Shown: positions 28,152 through 35,629, numbered from the stretch's first letter. The stretch: 35,629 nucleotides of DNA from JBPOIS01 sp052034295 (GCA_052034295.1 JBPOIS010000034.1:1-35629); one strand, 5' to 3'. The notes: generated by a model not told the origin, from the letters alone. Program-made: numbers and translations.

Positions 28152-30782
28152 TTATTGATCAACCTTCACGCTGAACACCAATTTGGCGCTGCTGAGCGGT
28201 GCCAAAGTGCCGACGTTGTTCGATGCAGTGGCTGCACTTCCCGACGCAGGGCTGACCGTACCGGTGGTGCCACCATTGGTGGTGGAGTCAGCCACCATGG
28301 TGGTGTAGGTCGGTACGGTATCGTCAATAGTCAGGCCAGTGACGTTGGTGCTGCCCTGGTTGGTGGCGGTGATCTGGTAGCTGATGCACTCACCGGGCTT
28401 GGCCGACAGGCTGGTGGTGACATAGCTGCCTTCGATCGTGCCATCACAGTTGGCGTCCATGGCCTGGGTTTTTTCCAGACGCACCTGACCGGCGTTGACG
28501 GTGGTGGTGTCGGTGACCGTCACCGGGGTCGGTGCACCGGCACCGGTCGGGGTCACGGTCAGGGTGGTCACGTAGGTGCTGCCCACGGACACGCCAGTCG
28601 GTACCTGGACTTTCACCAACAGCTGGACCGAAGCCCCGGCGGCCAGGCTGCTGCCCAGTGCGGTGGCGATGTCGCTGCCGGTCACCAGGGTGTCGCCGGC
28701 GTCGATCTGGCCATCGTTGTTCACGTCAATGTACAGGCTCTGGCTGGCCACAGCCGGGCTGCTGCTCAGGGTGAACGGCAGGCTGGTTTCAGCACTGTTG
28801 CCATTGTTGGTCAGGGTGTGGCTGTACACGATGGTACCACCCGGGGCCACCTGGCCAGTCCGGTCCGGCACCAGCGCAATAGCCCGGGCAGTCTGCACAG
28901 TGACTTGGTCAACCATGGTGTCGCTCAGGCCGCTGAGCGGCGAGGTCACGCTGAAGGTCAGGTCGGTGTTGCCCGCTGGGGCGTTGCCCGCCGGGGTCAC
29001 CAGCGCACAGTAGTTTTTGCTGCCACTGGCGGCAATGCTGCCGGTGTTGGTGACCGGGGTGGTGCCACACACGGGGGCGGCTGCCGTACCGGTGTTTTCC
29101 ACGAAGGTCACGGTCCAGCCCGCAGGCAGGCCACTGACCGACAGGTTGTAGTTGTCGGCTGCGGTGCCACCATTGGTGACCACCAGCGGCAGGATGGCCT
29201 GCGCACCCGGCTGGGTGGTGACGCTGTCAATCACCGTGGGCGTGCCCGGGCCGGTACCGCCGTTGTTACCGGTCAGGTCGACGGTGTTGGGCAGCACATC
29301 GACGATGCGGACGATCACGGTGTCCACCGCACCGGTGTTGTCCACCGGGCTCAGGGTCAGGCGGGCATCCAGGTTTTCAGTGGTGCTGCTGGTGCCGTTG
29401 TAGCTGGCCGGCAGGGTGACCTTGGCGACGATCTTGACCGCAGCGCCTGCAGCCACCGGGCCAGTGTCGGCAATGCCGTCGCCATTGGTGTCGGTCAGCT
29501 CGGTGACCCCGTCGGCCTTGTACAGCTTGACCACGCTACCTGCAGGCAGGTTCAGGCTGGCTGCGGTGACGTTGTAGGTTTCGGTGGTGTTGCCGGTGTT
29601 GTGGACCCAGGTGTCAAAGGTCGAGGTCGAAGCCGGGTTGACCGGAGCGCCTGTTTCGACACGGTCATCCTTGGCGGTGTTGCCCGGCACGGCCGCAGCA
29701 TCCGCATAGGGATCGGTGTTCGAGTCGTTGATGGTGCCCAGGTAGGTGGCGGCGATGGTGAAGGTCGCGGTGTTGGAATCCTGCGACGGGGTGGTGCCCG
29801 TGGCACCTGCACCATCCGGATCGTAGGTGAAGGCGGCCTTGTTCGGGATGGTGCCTGCCGTGGTGCCGGCCACCACGTCAGCCTTGAACTTCAGGGTCTG
29901 GGTGGTGTTCGGTGCCAGGCTGTCAATGGTGAAGGTCAGGGTCTGACCGCTCACGGCGTATTTGTCAGTCGGGGCATCGCTGGCGTCGGTCAGACCGCTC
30001 GCCGAGCCACTGTACACACCGCTGGCCGCCACATAGCTCAGGCGGCTGTCCAGCACGTCATTCAGGGCGATGTCGGTGGCCGTGGTGTTACCGATGTTCT
30101 GCACGGTCAGGGTGTATTCAACCTGTCCGGTGGCTGCGTTGTAGCTGGCCGACTTGGTGACGGTGATGACGCCGTTGCCGGTGACATTCACGGTGTCGGT
30201 GTTGGTGGCGGTCACAGCCGGGGTAAAGGTGCTGGCAGCACTGATGGTCAGCTGACCATTCTGTCCGTTGGCGGCCGTGGCCGGGGTGGTGGTGATCACC
30301 ACCAGGTTCAGCGCCTGGTCACGGCTCAGGGTGACAGTCTGGCCAGCCAGGTTCGGACCGGTCGGATTGCCGCTGGCATCCAAGGCAAAAATCTGGATGG
30401 TGCTGAAGTCAAAGTTGTCGCCCCCAACAGCCGGCAGGTCGGCCACGTTGGCCACACTCAGCGTGAAGCTGTCGCTGGCGTTGCCGGTGTTGGTCAGGGT
30501 GTGGTACAGCTTGACCTGACCGTTCGGGTTGGAGCTGACAGTCTGGTTCTGCACCAGGGTGAAGCTGGCCACTTGCAGAACGGTGGTCGAAACTTCGTTC
30601 GAGTTGGTGTTGCGGGCATTGCCGTCACCGTCGGTGTAGCTGGCGCGGGCAATGTTGCTGATGTTGACGCCAGCATTCGGGGCAGCCGCGTGAGCCGCAG
30701 GCACCAGGGAGAGCCCCCCCAGTACCACAGCCAGTGCAGATGCCATCTGGGTCAGACGGGCGGTTTTTTGGTGATTAAGCAT
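28152..30782 (-). CDS. Exported multi-domain DUF11-type repeat protein
   Basis: An 876-residue protein, acidic and rich in Thr, Ala, Asn, Val and Gly, nearly devoid of Cys. Signal peptide cleaved near 32 (AAHA/AAP). The mature N-terminus AGVNISNIARASYTD opens a series of about six Ig-like beta domains; DUF11-like units are clearest at 206-345 (ITVTKSAS...YTLTVQNIGNTTATDI) and 767-876 (VRLEKTQ...ISYQITATNQGSTNVTGL). A NEW3-like unit covers about 520-630. Ca-binding-type loops DTNGDGIAD (431-439) and DVNNDGQID (686-694) are present. No barrel, transmembrane helix, sortase motif or lipobox. GGGGAG lies 7 bases before the ATG. It sits between the small DUF11-like gene and the barrel gene; probably the displayed or secreted subunit of the system. 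Ligand unknown. Confidence 0.9.
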   Translation of the reverse strand: MLNHQKTARLTQMASALAVVLGGLSLVPAAHAAAPNAGVNISNIARASYTDGDGNARNTNSNEVSTTVLQVASFTLVQNQTVSSNPNGQVKLYHTLTNTGNASDSFTLSVANVADLPAVGGDNFDFSTIQIFALDASGNPTGPNLAGQTVTLSRDQALNLVVITTTPATAANGQNGQLTISAASTFTPAVTATNTDTVNVTGNGVITVTKSASYNAATGQVEYTLTVQNIGNTTATDIALNDVLDSRLSYVAASGVYSGSASGLTDASDAPTDKYAVSGQTLTFTIDSLAPNTTQTLKFKADVVAGTTAGTIPNKAAFTYDPDGAGATGTTPSQDSNTATFTIAATYLGTINDSNTDPYADAAAVPGNTAKDDRVETGAPVNPASTSTFDTWVHNTGNTTETYNVTAASLNLPAGSVVKLYKADGVTELTDTNGDGIADTGPVAAGAAVKIVAKVTLPASYNGTSSTTENLDARLTLSPVDNTGAVDTVIVRIVDVLPNTVDLTGNNGGTGPGTPTVIDSVTTQPGAQAILPLVVTNGGTAADNYNLSVSGLPAGWTVTFVENTGTAAAPVCGTTPVTNTGSIAASGSKNYCALVTPAGNAPAGNTDLTFSVTSPLSGLSDTMVDQVTVQTARAIALVPDRTGQVAPGGTIVYSHTLTNNGNSAETSLPFTLSSSPAVASQSLYIDVNNDGQIDAGDTLVTGSDIATALGSSLAAGASVQLLVKVQVPTGVSVGSTYVTTLTVTPTGAGAPTPVTVTDTTTVNAGQVRLEKTQAMDANCDGTIEGSYVTTSLSAKPGECISYQITATNQGSTNVTGLTIDDTVPTYTTMVADSTTNGGTTGTVSPASGSAATASNNVGTLAPLSSAKLVFSVKVDQ

Positions 30783-30892
30783 GAAGCGACTCCCCTATCA
30801 ATGCTTATGTACGGATCAAAACAAACATTCCGGTGTGCGTGGATGGCACGGGTCTATCCGCAGCCCACCTGACTCCCACAGGGTCCCGGGCC

Positions 30893-31375
30893 TTATGGTC
30901 TGGAACCGTTTACCCGAGTGCGCACGCTCACCACCGCAGTCTTGCCGGCAGGCAGTGTGGCAATTTTCCAGCGCAGTGCGCGGTATTCAATCAAGGGCAC
31001 TTCCACCACTTTGCCCCCCACCGTCCGCTTGAGCGGCATGGCGGCAAAGGTTTTGCCATCGGTACTGGCTTCAGCGCCTGTGGGCTGGGTGGCACCGGTG
31101 AATTCCATGTCATTGGGAATGGGCAGCGTGGCCAGCAGGTTGGCCACCGGCGTGGCGCCGACATTGGCATAGGTGGCGCGGTATTCAATCACATCGCCAG
31201 GACGGGCCTGCTTGGCTTCGCTGGCGGTTTCCTTGCCATTCTGGGTGACGATCCGATAGGCCTTGAGGTCGATCTTGATCGGCTGGGCCACTTCGGCCCA
31301 GACCGGCGTGGAAACAGCCACAACCAGCAGCAGGGTGTGCAGGCTGGCGCGGAGGATGGTGCTCAGAGAACTCAT
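30893..31375 (-). CDS. Small exported DUF11-like protein, first gene of the envelope operon
   Basis: A 160-residue protein with a signal peptide (cleavage after about 27, PVWA/EV). The mature part is a single Ig-like beta domain with the DUF11 signature ARPGDVIEYRATYANVGATP (residues 59-78) and a closing SVRTRVNG. No cysteine in the mature part. AGAGG lies 9 bases before the ATG. The next gene starts 110 bases downstream with no visible terminator. Size and position would suit a periplasmic assembly factor or a minor cap subunit, but nothing in the sequence decides. No long helix or coiled coil is visible. Confidence 0.85.
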   Translation of the reverse strand: MSSLSTILRASLHTLLLVVAVSTPVWAEVAQPIKIDLKAYRIVTQNGKETASEAKQARPGDVIEYRATYANVGATPVANLLATLPIPNDMEFTGATQPTGAEASTDGKTFAAMPLKRTVGGKVVEVPLIEYRALRWKIATLPAGKTAVVSVRTRVNGSRP

Positions 31376-31687
31376 TGTTGTCGCCTCTAGGGTGAAAATC
31401 CAATGCCAGCACTGACGGTTGCAGGGTCAGGGCTGACGCATGGGATGCTTTTCACGTGTCGAATTCCATGGCTGCAACAATGCCATAAAATTCTTTTCAC
31501 ACCAGTGACGGCATGATAAGTGGTAGCATCTCAGGGATATTCTATGGCTTGCCGGTTTTACCCCTAAAAAACCTGGATACTTTTTCATGATCTGCCACCC
31601 GGCGGGTCACTTCTACTGCCGGAGCGTAACACTGGTGGCCTGCGGTGTCATGGGGTGCAGAAAAAAGACCTGATCAGGGAGTCACCG
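31376..31687. other. Divergent control region between the envelope operon and argE
   Basis: 312 bases without a gene, less GC-rich than its flanks. It must hold both divergent promoters. On the minus strand TAGAAT (31544-31539, 5/6) is a possible -10 for the DUF11 operon, giving a leader of about 155 bases, but no good -35 precedes it. On the plus strand TTGCCG (31549-31554) and GATACT (31576-31581) are too far apart (21 bases). No ArgR box was recognised with confidence. Confidence 0.4.
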
Positions 31688-32869
31688 ATGCTGAGTCCGC
31701 GCTTTTATCAACAACTGGATGCCCTGATCCGGACGCCCAGTGTCACCTGCACCCAGCCTGCGCTGGATCAAACCAATCTGGCGGTCATCCAGTGGCTGGC
31801 CAGCTGGTTTGAAGACGCTGGGTTCGCCTGTGAGGAAATGCCCGTCGCCCCCGGCAAGGCCAACCTGCTGGCCGTGCGTGCTGCCCACACCGGCCAGCGC
31901 AGCGGGGGGCTGGTGCTGTCTGGCCACACCGACACCGTGCCCTGTGATCCGCAGCTCTGGCACAGCGATCCCTTCCGGCTGCAGCAGCGTGACGACCGGC
32001 TGTATGGGCTGGGCACGGCCGACATGAAAAGTTTTTTTGCACTGGTGCTGGAGGCCCTGCAGCCGTTCCGGCACACCCCGTTCCGGGCGCCGCTGGTGGT
32101 GGTCGGCACCTGTGATGAAGAAACGTCCATGGCCGGGGCACGGGCGCTGGTCGAGCAATCACGGCAGCTGGGCCGCTTTGTGCTGATCGGCGAACCCACC
32201 AGCCTGAAGCCTGCCCGCGTGCACAAGGGGGTGATGCTCGAAGAAGTGGTCATCCACGGCCAGTCCGGGCACTCCAGTGATCCGTCGCTGGGCCGCAATG
32301 CCCTGGAGGCCATGAGCGAAGTGCTGCAGCGGCTGCTGGCGTTCCGCGATGAGCTGATGCTGGTGCGCCAGCCGCTGTTTGCCGTGCCCTATGCGACGAT
32401 GAATCTGGGCTGCATCCACGGCGGCGACAACCCCAACCGCATTTGCGGCCAGTGTCGCCTGCAGTTTGATGTGCGCCCCCTGCCGGGACAGTCGATCGCC
32501 GAATTACGCGCCCGGATTGGCGAGCGGCTGGCGGGCGTGGACAGCCGGTATGGCGTGACCCTGGACTATCATCCGGCCACACGGGGCACACCGGCCCTGG
32601 AAACCCCGGCAGATTCGCCGCTGGTGCGTCAGGTGGAGGCCCTGACCGGCCAGCAGGCCCAGACGGTTGCCTTTGGGACCGAAGGGCCGTATTTCCGCCA
32701 GCTGGGGCTGGATGTGGTGGTGCTCGGGGCGGGCAATATTGAACAGGCGCACCAGCCTGATGAATACCTGGAGCTGGGCAAGGCGGCCACCATGGTGGAT
32801 TATTTGCGCCAGCTGATTGACCATTATTGCGTTCAGGGCCACGATTGCCCCTTGCCAGCCTCTGTATAG
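31688..32869 (+). CDS. argE: Acetylornithine deacetylase
   Basis: It releases ornithine from N-acetylornithine in the linear arginine pathway; cytoplasmic dizinc M20-family enzyme. The 393-residue protein has the metal site: His80 and Asp82 (SGHTDTVP), Asp112 bridging (GTADMKSF), Glu144 catalytic base with Glu145 ligand (CDEETS), Glu169 (GEPTSL) and a late His in NIEQAHQPDEYL. The dimerisation (lid) domain spans about 182-295 (GQSGHSSDPSLGRNA). The frame is open from 31655, but the ATG at 31688 has AGGGA 7 bases upstream and gives the family N-terminus. argA follows after 39 bases, an arrangement near that of Pseudomonas argE/argA. Ornithine is also the SpeC substrate. Confidence 0.93.
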   Translation: MLSPRFYQQLDALIRTPSVTCTQPALDQTNLAVIQWLASWFEDAGFACEEMPVAPGKANLLAVRAAHTGQRSGGLVLSGHTDTVPCDPQLWHSDPFRLQQRDDRLYGLGTADMKSFFALVLEALQPFRHTPFRAPLVVVGTCDEETSMAGARALVEQSRQLGRFVLIGEPTSLKPARVHKGVMLEEVVIHGQSGHSSDPSLGRNALEAMSEVLQRLLAFRDELMLVRQPLFAVPYATMNLGCIHGGDNPNRICGQCRLQFDVRPLPGQSIAELRARIGERLAGVDSRYGVTLDYHPATRGTPALETPADSPLVRQVEALTGQQAQTVAFGTEGPYFRQLGLDVVVLGAGNIEQAHQPDEYLELGKAATMVDYLRQLIDHYCVQGHDCPLPASV

Positions 32870-32908
32870 AGTGCGGGGATTTGCACGACTTTGAGGGAAA
32901 CACTGCCC

Positions 32909-34255
32909 ATGCCTGATGATTTTTTGTCCCCGGATGCCATGACCGAACAGTATGTGCACTGGTTTCGCAACTCGGCCCCCTACATCAATGCCCACCGCGA
33001 CCGCACCTTTGTGCTGATGTTTGGTGGCGAGGCGGTCAACCATGAAAATTTCCGCAACATCATCCATGACATTGCCCTGCTGCACAGCCTGGGCATCCGC
33101 CTGATCCTGGTGCACGGAGCACGCCCGCAGATCGATGAAAATCTGGTCGAATACGGTCTGACCACACCGTTTAGCCATGGCCTGCGCGTGACCACCCGCG
33201 ACGCGCTGCGCTGTGTGCTTGATGCGGTCGGCTCGATCCGGCTGGAAATCGAGGCCCTGCTGTCGATGGGGCTGGCCAACTCGCCCATGTACGGCGCGCG
33301 CATTGATGCGGTGTCCGGCAACTTCATCACCGCCCGCCCGTATGGCATCCGGGACGGCATTGACTTTCAGCTGACCGGCGAAGTGCGCTCTGTGGATGTC
33401 GAAGCGCTGCAGCGCAACCTGGCCAACCGCAACATCGTGGTGCTGGGACCGACCGGCTATTCGACCACCGGCGAAGTGTTCAACCTGAGCGCCGAAGAAG
33501 TCGCGGTCAAAACGGCCAAGGCGCTGAAGGCCGACAAGCTGATTTTTCTGGGTGAAAAAGACGGCATTTCCGGTGAGGACGACCGCCTGCTGCGCGAACT
33601 GATCCCCAACGAAGTGGACCAGTACCTGCGCGGCAAAACCATCGACACCGAGATCCTGCGCCACATGTCCGGCGCGTCCGAAGCCTGCCGGGGCGGGGTG
33701 CGCCGCGTACACATCATTTCCTATGCGCGCGATGGTGCCCTGCTGCAGGAGCTGTTCACCCGCGATGGCTCCGGCACCCTGATCAGCCATGATCCGTATG
33801 AAGAAATCCGCATGGCCGACATTGATGACGTGGTGGGGCTGATTGAGCTGCTGCGCCCGCTGGAAGAAGAAGGCATTCTGGTGCGGCGCTCGCGCGAACG
33901 GCTGGAAACCGAAATCGACCAGTTCGCGGTGATTGAGCGCGATGGCATGATTGTCGGCTGTGCCGCGCTGTACCCGCTGCCGACCCGGCCCGATGAGCGT
34001 CCTTCCGCCGAAATCGCCTGTGTGGCCATACACCCCAGCTACCGCAGTTCGAATCGCGGCGCTGAGTTGCTCGATTATCTGGAGGCCAAGGCCCGGTCCA
34101 AGGGCATTGAACAGCTGTTTGTGCTGACCACCCGCACTGCGCACTGGTTCATTGAGCAGGGCTTTGTGCCCTGTCCGGTCGATGCACTGCCGGATGCCCG
34201 TCAGGCCATGTACAACTACCAGCGCAACTCACAGGTGTTTGTAAAAGCCCTGTAA
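32909..34255 (+). CDS. argA: Amino-acid N-acetyltransferase (N-acetylglutamate synthase)
   Basis: It acetylates glutamate with acetyl-CoA, the first step of arginine synthesis. The 448-residue protein has an N-terminal amino-acid-kinase-like domain (about 15-295, LILVHGARPQID, NIVVLGPTGYSTTGE), which in the family binds feedback arginine, and a C-terminal GNAT domain (about 300-448; IACVAIHPSYRSSNRGAELLDYLE is the acetyl-CoA loop region). This is the classical ArgA of E. coli/Pseudomonas type. A TTG at 32891 is in frame, but the ATG at 32909 is preferred, with GAGGGA 10 bases upstream. Finding both ArgA and ArgE fits the linear pathway rather than the ArgJ cycle. Confidence 0.96.
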   Translation: MPDDFLSPDAMTEQYVHWFRNSAPYINAHRDRTFVLMFGGEAVNHENFRNIIHDIALLHSLGIRLILVHGARPQIDENLVEYGLTTPFSHGLRVTTRDALRCVLDAVGSIRLEIEALLSMGLANSPMYGARIDAVSGNFITARPYGIRDGIDFQLTGEVRSVDVEALQRNLANRNIVVLGPTGYSTTGEVFNLSAEEVAVKTAKALKADKLIFLGEKDGISGEDDRLLRELIPNEVDQYLRGKTIDTEILRHMSGASEACRGGVRRVHIISYARDGALLQELFTRDGSGTLISHDPYEEIRMADIDDVVGLIELLRPLEEEGILVRRSRERLETEIDQFAVIERDGMIVGCAALYPLPTRPDERPSAEIACVAIHPSYRSSNRGAELLDYLEAKARSKGIEQLFVLTTRTAHWFIEQGFVPCPVDALPDARQAMYNYQRNSQVFVKAL

Positions 34256-34275
34256 GCCCTGCCGCTGCATCAATC

Positions 34276-34302
34276 AAAAAGCTGCCCTGGGGCAGCTTTT
34301 TT
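34276..34302 (+). terminator. Intrinsic terminator of argE-argA
   Basis: AAAAAGCTGCC (34276-34286) pairs with GGCAGCTTTTT (34291-34301) around a 4-base loop and the T-run reaches 34302. It lies 20 bases after the argA stop and is symmetric, so it can also stop minus-strand transcripts. Confidence 0.92.
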
Positions 34303-34452
34303 GTGGGAAAAATCGCGTCAGTCCCCCGGCCAGGGGAGCGCTCAGGGGGATGATCCCTGGCTTGTGCCACCGCGGGCCGGGCGGCGCCAAAACCAGAACA
34401 GGCCGACAACACGGACTGGCCTGCGTCTTGCCGGTTCGGGCACAGCCCTCAC

Positions 34453-34635
34453 CCTTGCGCTCGGGCGAAGCAGCGCTTCGCTGGTCCTCGCTCAGGGCAA
34501 GGCAACGCCTTGCTGATCCTCGCCACTCAGGCATAGCCTTCGTCTTGCGCTCGGGCGAAGCAGTGCTTCGCTGATCCTCGCCACTCAGGCACAGCCTTCG
34601 TCTTGCAGCAGGGCAAGGCAACGCCTTGCTGATCC
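34453..34635. repeat. Alternating A-B-A-B array of short hairpins
   Basis: Four perfect 7-bp hairpins with 3-base loops: type A GCGAAGC/GCTTCGC at 34465-34481 and 34555-34571, type B GCAAGGC/GCCTTGC at 34497-34513 and 34613-34629. The two A units are exactly 90 bases apart, the B units 116. Each is followed by a conserved tail, CTGATCCTCGCCACTCAGGC or a shortened form. The array fills the convergent spacer between argA and the FKBP gene and ends 10 bases before the latter's stop. Bases 34303-34452 of the spacer hold nothing I recognise. Confidence 0.85.
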
Positions 34636-34639
34636 TGCC

Positions 34640-35377
34640 TCAGGGATTGACCTTGATCAGTTCGACGTCAAAAATCAGCGTGCTGTTCGGGGGGATCGGG
34701 CCGCCACCGGTTTCACCATAGGCCAGCTTGGCCGGGACAAACAGGCGGATCTTGCCGCCTTCCTTCATCAGCTGCAGACCTTCGGTCCAGCCGGCAATCA
34801 CCTGATCCAGCGGAAAGGTCACCGGCTCATTGCGGGCCATCGAGCTGTCAAACACGGTGCCATCCAGCAATTTGCCTTCATAGTGGACCTTGACCTGATC
34901 GGTGGCTTTCGGCATGGCGCCGGTGCCTTCCTGCAGCACCTGATACTGCAGGCCGCTGGCCGTGGTTTTGATGCCCGGTTTTTTGGCGTTTTCCTTGAGG
35001 AACATCTCGCCACGGAGCAGGTTTTCGCCAGCGGCTTTCTGCAGTTTCTGCATTTCTTCGGCTTCGCGGCGCTGCTTGTAGGCCATCAGGGTGTTGCGCA
35101 CCTCATCATCGCTGAGCTGGCCCTTGCCCTTGTAGCCATCCTGGAACCCGGCCAGAAACGCCTGCGTGTCCAGATCCGGCACGGTGTCATGATTGCTCTT
35201 GCCGATCAGATAGCCAAAACTGTAGCCGACGCGGGCGGCTTCAGAACTGCCGGAGCCAATCTTCACCGCAGTGCTGGCGACGGCCGGTTTTGGCTCGGCC
35301 GCATGGGCCAGAAACACGGGCGTCAGGGCACCCACGGTGAGCAGGGTTGCCACAGCAACCGGAACCAATTTACTCAT
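34640..35377 (-). CDS. Exported FKBP-type peptidyl-prolyl isomerase (Mip/FkpA/FklB-like)
   Basis: A periplasmic folding catalyst that isomerises X-Pro bonds. The 245-residue protein has a signal peptide (cleavage near 27, AHA/AEP), an N-terminal helical dimerisation domain (about 47-130, GYSFGYLIGK...DEVRNTLMAYKQRREAEE) and a C-terminal FKBP domain (160-243): VKVHYEGKLLDGTVFDSS, VIAGWTEGLQLMKEGGK, LAYGETGGGPIPPNSTLIFDVEL. Tyr166, Asp177, Trp197 and Tyr220 form the usual active-site pocket. No lipobox, so probably soluble. The frame is open to 35440, but the start at 35377 gives the signal peptide; GGA lies upstream. Exact subfamily (FkpA or Mip) not decided, so no symbol is given. Confidence 0.93.
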   Translation of the reverse strand: MSKLVPVAVATLLTVGALTPVFLAHAAEPKPAVASTAVKIGSGSSEAARVGYSFGYLIGKSNHDTVPDLDTQAFLAGFQDGYKGKGQLSDDEVRNTLMAYKQRREAEEMQKLQKAAGENLLRGEMFLKENAKKPGIKTTASGLQYQVLQEGTGAMPKATDQVKVHYEGKLLDGTVFDSSMARNEPVTFPLDQVIAGWTEGLQLMKEGGKIRLFVPAKLAYGETGGGPIPPNSTLIFDVELIKVNP

Positions 35378-35442
35378 TGATGACGATCCATCCAGAATCC
35401 AGAAAAAATTCACCACATGCCCGGCCTGGCCGGATGGCATCG

Positions 35443-35470
35443 ACTATACGCCATTGCCGCACACCATCAA
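35443..35470 (-). promoter_or_regulatory. Sigma-70 promoter of the FKBP gene
   Basis: On the minus strand: -35 TTGATG (35470-35465, 4/6), 16-base spacer, -10 TATAGT (35448-35443, 5/6). The start would be near 35436, about 60 bases before the ATG. Confidence 0.5.
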
Positions 35471-35551
35471 GAAGGCCAGCGGATTTTTCTGATGATTTTC
35501 ACGATTGGCACCAGGCGGTCTACGACCCTGCGCAGCACACCGCCTTCAGGC

Positions 35552-35577
35552 AAAAAAAAGGACAGCGGGAGCTGTCC
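35552..35577 (-). terminator. Intrinsic terminator of a minus-strand gene beyond the window
   Basis: On the minus strand GGACAGC, loop TCCC, GCTGTCC then eight T (A-run 35552-35559). Its direction calls for a minus-strand gene ending just to the right. Confidence 0.88.
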
Positions 35578-35600
35578 AAAAAGGAGTGGTCGATAAAACC

Positions 35601-35629
35601 CTATCGAAGGGGCTGCAACTGCAGGACTG
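35601..35629 (-). CDS. Possible last codons of a minus-strand gene
   Basis: Reading in from the window edge on the minus strand, one frame gives VLQLQPLR and then TAG (35603-35601), 24 bases before the terminator. The position relative to the terminator suits a gene end, but nine codons cannot identify it. No other frame stops as close to the terminator. Confidence 0.35.

Noticed and set aside
28065..30872. Plus-strand open frame of 935 codons opposite the 876-residue DUF11-type gene
   Set aside because: Same shadow effect: glycine/valine/histidine-rich translation, no ribosome-binding site, no recognisable fold, while the other strand gives a clean exported Ig-like protein.
34453..34635. 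CRISPR-like spacing of repeats
   Set aside because: Intervals are unequal, the tails between hairpins are themselves conserved, and two unit types alternate; no cas gene is near.

Overview
The window is GC-rich, densely coded chromosomal DNA from a gammaproteobacterium. Several gene orders are those of Pseudomonadales/Moraxellales: tsaP-dprA-tsaC divergent from def, fmt-rsmB, dsbA beside ubiG-mupP-yciK, argE-argA, and an ornithine decarboxylase of the Pseudomonas/Acinetobacter fold-III type. A high-GC member of the Moraxellaceae (Perlucidibaca-like) or a neighbouring family is my best inference; no rRNA or other taxonomic marker is present to prove it.

Layout. 1-485: 3' end of an HSL-family esterase, then a repeat-rich convergent spacer. 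953-3926 (minus): tsaP, dprA and tsaC, linking type IV pili, DNA uptake and the tRNA t6A modification. 4176-6582 (plus): def, a beta carbonic anhydrase and speC. 6623-10644 (minus): a two-gene unit of a tandem HCCA/DsbA-like protein overlapping a GacS/BarA-like hybrid histidine kinase. 10892-12586 (minus): ilvD. 12813-15732 (plus): a small exported Ala/Gln-rich protein, then fmt and rsmB, here separated from def by about 8.7 kb. 15798-18073 (minus): an aldehyde dehydrogenase and dsbA. 18302-20474 (plus): ubiG, mupP and yciK, joined by two ATGA overlaps. 20475-20972: a second repeat-rich convergent spacer.

20973-31375 (minus) is the most distinctive region. Four consecutive genes encode exported proteins: a 160-residue DUF11-like protein, an 876-residue multi-domain DUF11-type protein, a protein of about 1990 residues with DUF11/SdrD-like/Ig-like domains and a large C-terminal beta-barrel, and an OmpA-domain (peptidoglycan-binding) protein whose start overlaps the barrel gene's stop. 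I read this as an operon for a surface structure: an outer-membrane barrel that displays or exports Ig-like domains, tied to the cell wall by its OmpA partner. It does not match any characterised secretion or pilus system that I can name.

31688-34255 (plus): argE and argA of arginine biosynthesis. 34256-34639: a terminator, then an alternating array of four small hairpins. 34640-35377 (minus): an exported FKBP-type prolyl isomerase. The window ends in a terminator and probably the last codons of another minus-strand gene.

Pattern across the window: the three repeat-bearing spacers (486-952, 20475-20972, 34256-34639) all lie where two genes converge. I saw no tRNA, rRNA, CRISPR array, transposase or phage gene.
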